33,869 nucleotides of DNA. It comes from Streptomyces sp. CBMA123. Lineage in GTDB: Bacteria > Actinomycetota > Actinomycetes > Streptomycetales > Streptomycetaceae. Shown piece by piece: positions 25,801 through 33,317 of the stretch (its first letter is position 1; the number at the start of each line of letters is the position of its first letter). The position numbers and the translations under genes are program-made. A model generated the notes under the pieces. That model worked only from the letters and a program-made list of their open reading frames with translations. It did not search any database and was not told the origin of the DNA. The stretch lies in contig NZ_MECK01000626.1 in assembly GCF_014596465.1 (NCBI RefSeq), positions 1 through 33,869 of the forward strand, in the 5' to 3' direction.

Positions 25801-27958
25801 CCTCCCGCAGCCGGAGGCCGAGCGGCCCAGCAAGGCCGCGGCCGCCGAGTTCCGTCCCGACCACGGCCGTGACCACCAGCTGCGTGACGCGGTCGGTGCC
25901 GTCCTGCCCGAAACGGCCGGCCTCGGCAACAGCTGGGGCACGCCCGCGCAGTACCACGTGCTCAACAACCTGCGGGCCGTCAGCGCCGCGCTCGTGGCCC
26001 CGACCGTCCCGGTCGGCGAGGGCCGGGCCGGCGAGGGCGCAGCCGACGGCGGTGCGGCCGACGGAGGCTGGACCGCCCAGGGAACCGTCACCCTGCGGGG
26101 CGGCGACGCCCACAACGGCTGGCGGCACCTGCTCGGCCGGGTGGACGTCCTCGCCCACGCCGTCGCCAACCCGCTCACCACGGCTGCGCACCGCTCCACA
26201 CTGGTCCTGCTGCTCGGCGAGCTCACCAGGGGGCCGCTCGCCGACCGCGGCGCCACCCTGCGCCAGGTCGTCCTCGCCGAGACGGACGAACGCGCCAAGG
26301 GCCGGCGGCCGGAGCCCTACCGGCAGGGCGAGGTGCTGCGGCACGGCGACCGCACCGTGGTGATCCTCGACTACCGCTACCAGCACGAGGACGGGACGGT
26401 GCACTGGCGCGCCGTCGACCACGACCCGAGCGGCGAGTTCGGTCCCGTCGCCCACTTCACCACCGTCGAGGAGCGCGGCACCGAGGAGCGCGTCAGCGCC
26501 GCCTGGGTCGCCACGTTCTGTCGGGTCGCCGCCCTGCGCGGCACCGTCCCCAGGCAGCCCGCCCACGCCGCCGCCTTCGCCGAACTCACCGGCATCGGCA
26601 CCGCCCGCGCCACCCTGCTGCTCTGCCCGCCCCCCGGCCTCCTGCACTGGGGCACGGTCGCGGTGCCCGCCGAACACGGCCTCAAGGCCGCCGAGGTCAA
26701 GGCCGCCCACGCCTGGCTGCGCGCGCACGCCCACCACGCGATCGCCGACGTCTGGGGCGCCCTGCTGCCCACCGACGACCCGAAGCGGCTGTGGACGGAG
26801 GGCCCTGACGTCCAGGCCGCGGCCGCGGTCTGGAACCGGCACTTCGGACAGCTCGTCACCCTCCCCGAGGACGTCCTGCCCGGCGTCCGGGGCGTGTCCA
26901 TCAGCCAGATCGAGGAGATGCTCAACCCCGGCCGGGCGCCATGGCTCACCCGCACCACCACCTACCGGCTGAACACCAACAGCGGCCGGGGCGTCACCCA
27001 ACTGGAGCCCGAGGACGCGAGCGCCGTCCCCGCCGCCCTCACCGGCGCGATCGATGCCCTGCGCTGGCTCGCCTACCACCTGCCGGCCGACAGCCCGCTG
27101 CGCCCGCCGCTGGCCGGGACGGCCACCGCGCTGCGCGACCGGCTCGCCGACCCCGAGCTGCTGATCGGCTTCGGCCTGGTCCGCACCGCCAAGGGCGCCC
27201 CGGTGTCCGCCGTCCTGCGTGAACACTTCGGCCTGCCCGCCGAGGGCGGCGCCGACCCGGACGGCCTGGTCCGCTGCGGCCCGGCGCTCGTTCTCAGCCC
27301 ATACCACGCCGAGTTCGAACAGGTCTGGCTGCGCCCCGCCGGCCTCACCGGCCCCGACGACCCGCTGCTCGACCTGCTCCTCGGCCTGGGCGACGGCTAC
27401 TGGATCGTCAACGACCTGACCGCCGTCCGCTCCGTGCTGGACGGCGAACCGGAGCGCCTGGTCGCCCCCGCCGCCCGGCCGGCCACCGCCGACGGCCAGA
27501 CCTGGCTGCAGAACCCGCAGTTCAGCGCGCCCGAGCTGGTCGCCGAGGCGGCCCGCACCCACGGCCTGGGCGAGGACGCGGCCGCGCTCTACCTCCAACT
27601 GCTCGCCCTGCCCGACCCGACGGACCGCAACACCGCCCGCTGGACGGGCTGGAAGCCCGCCCGGCTCAAGCGGGCCCGCGCCGAACTCGCCGCCGCCGAC
27701 GGACTGGTGCTGGAGGCCAAGCGGGCCCGGGCCGGCCGCACCCTCTTCCTGCCCGGCGGCTGGCAGGAGGCCAAGTCCCCCGCCCTGCCGGTGGAGACCT
27801 GGAAGGCCGCCCTCTACCCGCTGCCCACCCACCGGCCGGCGCTGCCGCAGCTGCCCGTCCCCGAACTGTTCGCCCGCGCCTGGCAGCGCACCCTCGACGG
27901 CGACGCCCCCGGCTACGAAGAGCTCCAGACCAGCAAGCGCAGGAAGGCCCGCCGATGA
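22823..27958 (+). CDS. Very large protein of unknown function with beta-rich centre, MoxR/VWA operon
   Basis: A 1711-residue soluble protein, not assigned to a named family with certainty; homologues beside MoxR/VWA/SWIM genes in streptomycetes are usually annotated only as hypothetical or DNA-binding. Residues 1-600 look mostly alpha-helical (VKDLERLARQARSK, AHGNQTYAAAWFGKAREAER resembling a TPR-like helix pair). Residues about 600-890 are rich in short strands and turns (RHDRALVVGPDGILLEHTL, RLRFVDGELLVVWQEAGG, YHYGDRHPDD, GEFLFLNLPG), compatible with a beta-propeller-like module. The C-terminus again looks helical and ends in a winged-helix-like stretch (GWKPARLKRARAELAAADGL...GRTLFLPGGW) and a basic tail KRRKARR. 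No Walker motif or nuclease motif was recognised. ATG overlaps the preceding TGA, and its own TGA overlaps the MoxR ATG. Confidence 0.8.
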   Translation: MTTTVPHQGAATPEALLDAGAVLPSGTLPDAGRPDSAADVLTARGYAHPALDGRRIVRLVPGALGPAEDLALEFLGLAPDGEPAEVGQVRQEALGFPAWALVHDPANGHHALALVKDLERLARQARSKPGAAKDGFDELATRLGRAVPHFLPTFCEEVGRIFLAHGNQTYAAAWFGKAREAERTHTLPVDEERLRAVFLEFALAGALTVKSLRQYVKELARRLDPQTAWQRFRQLCTERSAAGMAPYAGVAEDARALIRAAGLDRAEHEQALLAELLESPAVNRAPAAFWTSWHGALVELGRRDAQIRTRLLELLPDPATGGTDAAAQDAAWLAVLADTGAEELLTGPRAEGAEPAAAWLQRWCHHLGRGYRNRPSCPDTVALAGRMVERLRADAVPVDLLTGTNGSLTRIDLLELLLAAGIPVADPPAGLGLDLRQWVSQSGTEGRPGAAGASLAAVAADARFRPLLRRAAPAAWEPAVTHQSAALPLLNELFREWAEERAEDLATIRGLVGADDLVRSLTLHRTAIRTVAPAAAEKIAALDVTGLLTRALGAGILDELGWPALEDALARLADPPAPDAHPRTAPGHRRQGLDDLIVEDAWPHLVLARHDRALVVGPDGILLEHTLRVPPLPGTYNRPRLRFVDGELLVVWQEAGGQKAYWSSRPEQVFELTGRSIAGYHYGDRHPDDTSLPLPGGGRTTGARPLHPGDTRLPEAHPVLGDGTGHWTVRHAPDGTAVLHELDPATGTLGRAAEPPVIAATAAAGRLVLDSTRLLPLQPGLEGTPLGTDGTVLGSWVRRDAGRAVTTFTADGQRIVLPQDGRDDTQAHIVPVGRLALPGAQGPVVTRTGEFLFLNLPGLAGGADRTAGVRSCRSGELSAAGTALIPPYDHWHALRPRDEAGSRVLRALTTEQAARLIDLAWPVDTEPLPADEQRWLTVQGVRRPLAQHGEARGSLPVEAVGAALPGITHPLLLAGVAGFARTAADLLDRVARFLPQPEAERPSKAAAAEFRPDHGRDHQLRDAVGAVLPETAGLGNSWGTPAQYHVLNNLRAVSAALVAPTVPVGEGRAGEGAADGGAADGGWTAQGTVTLRGGDAHNGWRHLLGRVDVLAHAVANPLTTAAHRSTLVLLLGELTRGPLADRGATLRQVVLAETDERAKGRRPEPYRQGEVLRHGDRTVVILDYRYQHEDGTVHWRAVDHDPSGEFGPVAHFTTVEERGTEERVSAAWVATFCRVAALRGTVPRQPAHAAAFAELTGIGTARATLLLCPPPGLLHWGTVAVPAEHGLKAAEVKAAHAWLRAHAHHAIADVWGALLPTDDPKRLWTEGPDVQAAAAVWNRHFGQLVTLPEDVLPGVRGVSISQIEEMLNPGRAPWLTRTTTYRLNTNSGRGVTQLEPEDASAVPAALTGAIDALRWLAYHLPADSPLRPPLAGTATALRDRLADPELLIGFGLVRTAKGAPVSAVLREHFGLPAEGGADPDGLVRCGPALVLSPYHAEFEQVWLRPAGLTGPDDPLLDLLLGLGDGYWIVNDLTAVRSVLDGEPERLVAPAARPATADGQTWLQNPQFSAPELVAEAARTHGLGEDAAALYLQLLALPDPTDRNTARWTGWKPARLKRARAELAAADGLVLEAKRARAGRTLFLPGGWQEAKSPALPVETWKAALYPLPTHRPALPQLPVPELFARAWQRTLDGDAPGYEELQTSKRRKARR

Positions 27959-29100
27959 CCGGCACCGAGACCACCACCACCGCAACGCGGCAGATCGTCC
28001 CGCCCGAGGAGAAGCACGCCGCCGAACTGGAGTTCCTCGCCGCCCACGACAGCGGCCCGCGCCCGCCCGGCTGGCGCCTCACCCCGCGCGCCGTCGTCAC
28101 CTTCGTCATGGGCAGCGGCGGCGAGAAGCTCAAGGCCGGGCGCCGCAGCCTGGCCATCGAGCCCAAGTTCGTCGGCGAACGCGCCCTGGTCGAACGCTGC
28201 GTCGTCACCCTCGCCGGGGAACGCGGTCTGCTGCTCGTCGGCGAACCCGGCACCGCCAAGTCGATGCTCTCCGAACTGCTCGCCGCCGCCGTCTGCGGCA
28301 CCAGCGCGCTCACCGTCCAGGGCACCGCCGGCACCACCGAGGACCAGCTCAAGTACGGCTGGAACTACGCCCTGCTGCTCGCCAAGGGCCCCAGCCGCGA
28401 CGCCCTCGTCCCCTCCCCGGTGCTCACCGCGATGACCACCGGGGCCGTCGCCCGGGTCGAGGAGGTCACCCGCTGCCTGCCCGAGGTGCAGGACGCCCTG
28501 GTCTCCCTGCTCTCCGAACGCCGCATCGCCGTCCCCGAGTTGGCCGGCAGCCCGGACGGGCAGCTGCACGCCGCCGCCGGGTTCACCCTGATCGCCACCG
28601 CCAACCTGCGGGACAAGGGCGTCAGTGAGATGTCCGCCGCCCTCAAGCGGCGGTTCAACTTCGAGACGGTCGGCCCGATCGGCAGCCTCGCCGCCGAGGT
28701 CGAGCTGGTCCGCCGCCAGTCCACCGTCGCCGTCGCCCGGGCCGGCGCCGGCTACGCCGTCGACGACGCCGTCCTGGAGGCGCTGGTCACCGCCTTCCGT
28801 GACCTGCGCACCGGCCGCTCCACCGAGGGCTGGGAGGTCGAGCGCCCGTCCACCGTGATGAGCACCGCCGAAGCCGTCTCCGTCGCCACCGCACTCGGCG
28901 TCACCGCCGCCTACCTCCCCGACGGCGGCGACCTCCTCGGCCGCCTTCCCGGCCAACTCCTCGGCGTCGTCCGCAAGGACGACCCGGCGGACGCGGCCCG
29001 GCTGCTCGGCTACTGGGACGGCCCGGTCCGCCGCCGCGCCGAACAGGGCGCCGCCACCTGGCGCACCCTGTGGGACCTCCGCTCGGCACTGGAGGCCTGA
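27955..29100 (+). CDS. MoxR-type AAA+ ATPase (YehL-like)
   Basis: A 381-residue AAA+ ATPase of the MoxR group, which typically acts with VWA proteins as a chaperone that matures or remodels partners. Walker A is GEPGTAKS (96-103, Lys102). The expected Walker B reads AVARVEEVTRCLPEVQDALVSLLSERR, with Glu169-Glu170 where AAA+ proteins generally have Asp-Glu. Sensor-1 is LIATANLRDKGVSEM, and an arginine-finger candidate lies in ALKRRFNFE. The C-terminal lid has RPSTVMSTAEAVSVA. The TRCLPE segment and the neighbours match the YehL branch. ATG overlaps the upstream stop (ATGA), and the next gene starts 2 bases after the TGA. Confidence 0.93.
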   Translation: MTGTETTTTATRQIVPPEEKHAAELEFLAAHDSGPRPPGWRLTPRAVVTFVMGSGGEKLKAGRRSLAIEPKFVGERALVERCVVTLAGERGLLLVGEPGTAKSMLSELLAAAVCGTSALTVQGTAGTTEDQLKYGWNYALLLAKGPSRDALVPSPVLTAMTTGAVARVEEVTRCLPEVQDALVSLLSERRIAVPELAGSPDGQLHAAAGFTLIATANLRDKGVSEMSAALKRRFNFETVGPIGSLAAEVELVRRQSTVAVARAGAGYAVDDAVLEALVTAFRDLRTGRSTEGWEVERPSTVMSTAEAVSVATALGVTAAYLPDGGDLLGRLPGQLLGVVRKDDPADAARLLGYWDGPVRRRAEQGAATWRTLWDLRSALEA

Positions 29101-29102
29101 CG

Positions 29103-32100
29103 ATGACGAGCAGCGCGGTGAAGCCCACCCCGGACGACTCCCTCGGGGCCGGCCCCGACGTCGGAACCGGCCCGGACGTCGGAACCGGCACCGACATCGG
29201 AACCGGCACCGACCCCGACGTCCGCGCCGAGACGGACCGGCTGGCCGGCTCCGGCACCGACCGTCCCGGGCCCTACCTGATCGGCGTGCGCCACCACGCG
29301 CCCTCCCTCAGTGCGGTCCTCCCCGCGCTGCTCGACGCCGCCCGCCCCGAGGCCGTCCTGGTCGAACTGCCCGCCGAGTTCCAGCCCTGGCTCGACCGGC
29401 TCGCCGACGAGGACACCCGGGCCCCGGTCGCCCTCGCCGCGGCCCCGGCCGACCCGTCCGACGACTCCGGCGGGCTCGCCTTCTACCCCTTCGCCGACTT
29501 CTCCCCGGAACTCGTCGCCCTGCGCTGGGCCCGGCGCAACGGCGTGGAGGCCATCGCCTGCGACCTCCCGCTCGCCCACCGCACCGGCACCGACGGCACC
29601 CACGGCCGCCGCCCGTCCGACGGCCCCGACACCCCCGGCGTGGCCGACGCGCTGCGCCACCGCCTCACCGGCCGCGACTCCGACGAGGACCTCTGGGACC
29701 GCCTGGTCGAGACCGCCGCCCCCGGCTCCACCCCCGAAGCCGTCCGGCGCGCCGCCCTCGCGGTCGGCTGGGCCCTGCGCCACGACGCCGAGGCCGGCCC
29801 CGGCGTCGACCCGTACGACCTGCGCCGCGAAACCTGGATGCGCACCCGCATCCGGGCCGCCGCCGCCGACGGGCGCCGGATCGCCGTGGTCGTCGGCTCC
29901 TTCCACGCCCCCGCGCTGCTCGACGGGCCCACCGCTGCCGACCGGCCGCCCGGCGAGGACGACCCCGGCCACGTGCTCTCCCTGATCCCGTACACCTACC
30001 CGCTCCTGGACGCCCGCTCCGGCTACCCGGCGGGCATCCGCGACCCGGAGTGGCAGCACACCGTCCTCGACGCCGCGGGCGACCCGGACCGCCTCACCGA
30101 GGCGCTCACCACCACCGCCGTCCGGATCTGCGCCGCCCTGCGCACCCAGGACCACCCCTCCGGCCCCGCCGACGCCCGCGAGATCGTCCGCCTGGCCGGC
30201 GACCTCGCCCGGCTGCGCGGCCACGCCGCCCCCGGCCGCGGCGAACTCGTCGAAGCCGTCCAGACCGTCCTCGCCCAGGGCGAACCCCTCGGCCGCGGCC
30301 GGGCCGTCGCCCGCGCCCTCGAACAGGTCCTGGTCGGCACCCGCACCGGGCAGCCCACCCCCGCCGCCCCGCGCAGCGGACTCGCCCCCGCCGTCGAAAC
30401 CCTCCTCACCGAACTCGGCCTCCCCGGCCCCACCGACCCGGGCCCGCGCGAACTGCGCCTCGACCCGCTGCGCAGCCCCCTCGACCGCCGCCGCGAGATC
30501 CTCCTCCACCGCCTCACGGCCTGCGGCGTTCCCTACGCCGACCCCGTCCCCGCCACCGGCCCGGGCGGCACCGAAACCCTCGGTGCTCGCTGGCGCCTGC
30601 ACTGGACCCCCACCGTCGCCGCCCTCCTCACCGTCGCCGGCGCCCGCGGCGTCACCCCCGCCCAAGCCGCCGAAGGCACCCTCCGCAGCCGCCTCACCGA
30701 CGACCCCACCCCCCGCGAGATCATCGACGGCCTCACCGCCGCCGCCTCCTGCGCCCTCCCCGCCCTCACCACCACCCGCCTCACCCAACTCACCACCACT
30801 CTCCCCGCCACCGCCACCCTCCCCGACCTCCTCGCCGCCCTCACCCTCCTGGACCGCCTCACCGCCGGCCACTTCCCCATCGCCCCCATCCACGCCGGCC
30901 CCGCCCCCCAACCACCGCCCCCCGGCGCGGTGCCGGCGGGCGGCCCGGGTGATGCTGAGGCCCTGCCCGCCGGTGTGGCGGTGGCAGGTAGCCCGGGTGA
31001 TGCCGTGGTCCTGCCGGTCGGGGCGGTTGTCGCAGGCGATTCAGCTGACGTCGGACTCTCTTCCACCTCTCCGGCTGCTGCCGTGCCGGGCTCCCCGCTC
31101 GGACTCGTCGGAGCGGCGGCGCCCGCCGGTTCGCTTGTCGTCCCGGCAGCCTCGGACGGCGCGGGTGTCGCCGGGCGCCGGTCAACGCACGTCGCAGGTG
31201 CGGCGATTGACGGTCGGCCGGCAGTCGCCGCTCAGGGCGGCGCGCTGCCTGCCGTGTGGGCCTCCGGTCCGGTCGGCGGGCCGTCAGGGCTCGTACCGCC
31301 CCTCGACGCAGCTGCCGGCCGGTTGACCGCCGGCGCCAAGGACCGCGAGGTGTCGGCCGTTCCGCCCCGGGGCGCCGTGTTCGGGCCGTCGGGCCCGGTG
31401 CCCCCGCTCGACGCGGCGCCGGAGGCAGCGGCCACGCCGCCGCGCCCTGCATCGCCGGTCGACATGGCGGTGGAGGTGCTGACGGCGGTGGCGGTGCGGC
31501 AGGTGGAGGGGTTGGGCGGGTCGGACGATCCGGCGGACGCACGGGCGTTGGTGGAGTTGGCTCGGCGGGCGGATCGGCTGGGCGGGGTGCGGCTGGGGTA
31601 TGTGCTGGGTGAACTCGCCGAGCGGGGGAGCCCGTTGGTGCGGGGGGCGGCCGGGGCGGTGCGGGTGCTGCTCGGGCTGGAGCCGGCCGGGGTGTTCGGC
31701 GGGCGGGCCGCGTCCTGGGTGGACGGCGCGACGGACGTTCGGGCGCGGCAGGTGCTCGGGCGGTCGCTGGTCGGGGTGTTGACCGCCGCGGAGGGGCTGT
31801 TCGACAGCGCGCCCGAGGCGCTCGAACCGGTGCTGGAGCGGGTCGGCTCGCTGCCGGACGCCGCGTTCCTGGACCGGCTGCCCGCGCTGCGGGGCGGTTT
31901 CGACACGCTCAGCCCGGCCGCCCGCGACCGACTGCTGTCCCTGGTCGAGGAGCGCCTCGGTACCCGGCTCGCCGAGCTGCCGGAGCAGACCGATCCCGCC
32001 CTGGTGGCCCGTTGGGTCCGCGCTGACCTGGCGGCCCGCCGGCTGCTGGCCGGCCGCGGTCTGCTGCCGCCCGCCGCCGGGCACAGCGAGCCGGAGTCGA

Positions 32101-33317
32101 AGTCGGAGCCTGAGCCTGAGCCAGGGCCGGAGCCGGAACCGGTTCCGGTGTCGGGGGCGGTGCCGGCGCCGTCCGCCGGGCAGCCACGGTGCTCGGAGCA
32201 CGCCCTCGCTCCGGCCGAGCGCTGGCGCCTGCTGCTGGGCCGCCCGGGTAGGGCTGGCCTCGCCGGCCGTAGTGCCCGACTCGCCACCGCGCTGGACGAG
32301 TTGTACGGCAGCGGGCACGGTGAGGGTTCCGGTCCGGGCCTGGACGACCGGAGCGGTGGGCGGGGTGGCCGCGAGGCACCGTTCCCCGGGGTGCGCGAGT
32401 GGGCCGAGGAGTTGGAGGCGCTGTTCGGTCCGGGCGTGCGGGAGGAGGTCCTGGCGACGGCCGTCGCCCATGGCCGGTCGGACGTCCTGGAGGCGATCGA
32501 CCCGTCCGCCGTCCGCCCGTCGGTGGACCTGCTGCGGACGGTGCTGGACCACGCGGGCGGCCTGCCCGAGGCACGGGTGGCCCGGCTGCGCCCGCTGGTG
32601 CGGCGGCTGGTCGACGAGTTGAGCCGTGAGCTGGCGACCAGGCTGCGTCCGGCGCTGACCGGGATCAGCGTGCCGCGTCCGTCCCGGCGTCCGGGCGGCG
32701 GGCTGGACCTCCACCGGACGATCCGGGCGAACCTGGCCACCGCCCGCCTGGATCCGGACGGCGGCGGGACGGTGATCGTCCCCGAACGTCCGGTCTTCCG
32801 CACCAGGGCGCGGCAGGCCAACGACTGGCGGCTGATCCTGGTGGTGGACGTGTCCGGGTCGATGGAGGCCTCCACGGTCTGGGCGGCGCTCACCGCGTCG
32901 ATCCTGGCCGGGGTGCCCTCGTTGAGCACCCACTTCGTCGCCTTCTCCACCGAGGTCCTCGACCTGACGGAGAGGGTGGCGGATCCGCTGAGCCTGCTGC
33001 TGGAGGTGCGGGTCGGCGGCGGCACCAGCATCGCGACCGGGCTGCGCTACGCGCGGGAGCTGGTGACGGTGCCGTCGCGGACACTGATCGCGGTGGTCAG
33101 CGACTTCGAGGAGGGCGGTCCGGTCAACGGGCTGATCGCCCAGACCCGGGCGCTGGTGGACTCCGGCGTGCACCTGCTCGGCTGCGCGGCCTTGGACGAC
33201 ACCGGGACGGCCCGGTACTCGACGTCGGTCGCGGGCCAGCTGGTCGCGGCCGGTATGCCGGTGGCGGCACTGAGCCCGTTGGAACTGGCCCGCTGGGTGG
33301 GGGAGAAGGTGCGATGA
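29103..33317 (+). CDS. DUF5682-VWA fusion protein (YehM-like plus YehP-like)
   Basis: One uninterrupted 1404-residue frame carries two proteins usually encoded apart. Residues about 55-600 and 787-990 are DUF5682/YehM-like, opening with YLIGVRHHAPS (GVRHH at 61-65) and VLVELPAEF; the parts are separated by a low-complexity stretch. A Glu/Pro linker (about 994-1035) leads to a CoxE/YehP-like VWA unit beginning ERWRLLLGRPG. The VWA metal site looks complete: DVSGS at 1249-1253, GGGTSIATGL, and VVSDFEEGG. VWA proteins with this motif bind a divalent metal and partner proteins, and in MoxR systems they recruit the ATPase's client. The ATG at 29103 follows the MoxR stop by 2 bases. The last bases overlap the SWIM gene (ATGA). 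An internal start producing a free VWA protein, for example a GTG near 32,150, cannot be ruled out. Confidence 0.9.
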   Translation: MTSSAVKPTPDDSLGAGPDVGTGPDVGTGTDIGTGTDPDVRAETDRLAGSGTDRPGPYLIGVRHHAPSLSAVLPALLDAARPEAVLVELPAEFQPWLDRLADEDTRAPVALAAAPADPSDDSGGLAFYPFADFSPELVALRWARRNGVEAIACDLPLAHRTGTDGTHGRRPSDGPDTPGVADALRHRLTGRDSDEDLWDRLVETAAPGSTPEAVRRAALAVGWALRHDAEAGPGVDPYDLRRETWMRTRIRAAAADGRRIAVVVGSFHAPALLDGPTAADRPPGEDDPGHVLSLIPYTYPLLDARSGYPAGIRDPEWQHTVLDAAGDPDRLTEALTTTAVRICAALRTQDHPSGPADAREIVRLAGDLARLRGHAAPGRGELVEAVQTVLAQGEPLGRGRAVARALEQVLVGTRTGQPTPAAPRSGLAPAVETLLTELGLPGPTDPGPRELRLDPLRSPLDRRREILLHRLTACGVPYADPVPATGPGGTETLGARWRLHWTPTVAALLTVAGARGVTPAQAAEGTLRSRLTDDPTPREIIDGLTAAASCALPALTTTRLTQLTTTLPATATLPDLLAALTLLDRLTAGHFPIAPIHAGPAPQPPPPGAVPAGGPGDAEALPAGVAVAGSPGDAVVLPVGAVVAGDSADVGLSSTSPAAAVPGSPLGLVGAAAPAGSLVVPAASDGAGVAGRRSTHVAGAAIDGRPAVAAQGGALPAVWASGPVGGPSGLVPPLDAAAGRLTAGAKDREVSAVPPRGAVFGPSGPVPPLDAAPEAAATPPRPASPVDMAVEVLTAVAVRQVEGLGGSDDPADARALVELARRADRLGGVRLGYVLGELAERGSPLVRGAAGAVRVLLGLEPAGVFGGRAASWVDGATDVRARQVLGRSLVGVLTAAEGLFDSAPEALEPVLERVGSLPDAAFLDRLPALRGGFDTLSPAARDRLLSLVEERLGTRLAELPEQTDPALVARWVRADLAARRLLAGRGLLPPAAGHSEPESKSEPEPEPGPEPEPVPVSGAVPAPSAGQPRCSEHALAPAERWRLLLGRPGRAGLAGRSARLATALDELYGSGHGEGSGPGLDDRSGGRGGREAPFPGVREWAEELEALFGPGVREEVLATAVAHGRSDVLEAIDPSAVRPSVDLLRTVLDHAGGLPEARVARLRPLVRRLVDELSRELATRLRPALTGISVPRPSRRPGGGLDLHRTIRANLATARLDPDGGGTVIVPERPVFRTRARQANDWRLILVVDVSGSMEASTVWAALTASILAGVPSLSTHFVAFSTEVLDLTERVADPLSLLLEVRVGGGTSIATGLRYARELVTVPSRTLIAVVSDFEEGGPVNGLIAQTRALVDSGVHLLGCAALDDTGTARYSTSVAGQLVAAGMPVAALSPLELARWVGEKVR
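29151..29213 (+). repeat. 18-bp in-frame repeats at the start of the DUF5682-VWA gene
   Basis: Three 18-bp units (29151-29168, 29169-29186, 29187-29204) and half of a fourth encode GPDVGT-GPDVGT-GTDIGT-GTD, forming a flexible leader before the DUF5682 domain. Confidence 0.88.
30904..31460 (+). other. Low-complexity insert within the DUF5682 region
   Basis: About 185 codons (residues 601-786) encode an Ala/Gly/Pro/Val-rich segment with no recognisable domain, including a near-repeat pair GPSGLVPPLDAA and GPSGPVPPLDAA. Codon use differs from what precedes it, with GTT, GCA, TCA and TCT present. Upstream codons end mainly in C; downstream ones end mainly in G. Confidence 0.75.

Noticed and set aside
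26575..26625. Helix-hairpin-helix DNA-binding motif (LTGIGTARATLLL) in the giant protein
   Set aside because: A single Gly-Ile-Gly match is too weak to support the domain without a profile search.
24182..27985. 1267-codon open frame on the - strand
   Set aside because: Antisense shadow of the giant operon protein; low-complexity composition and no recognisable motif.
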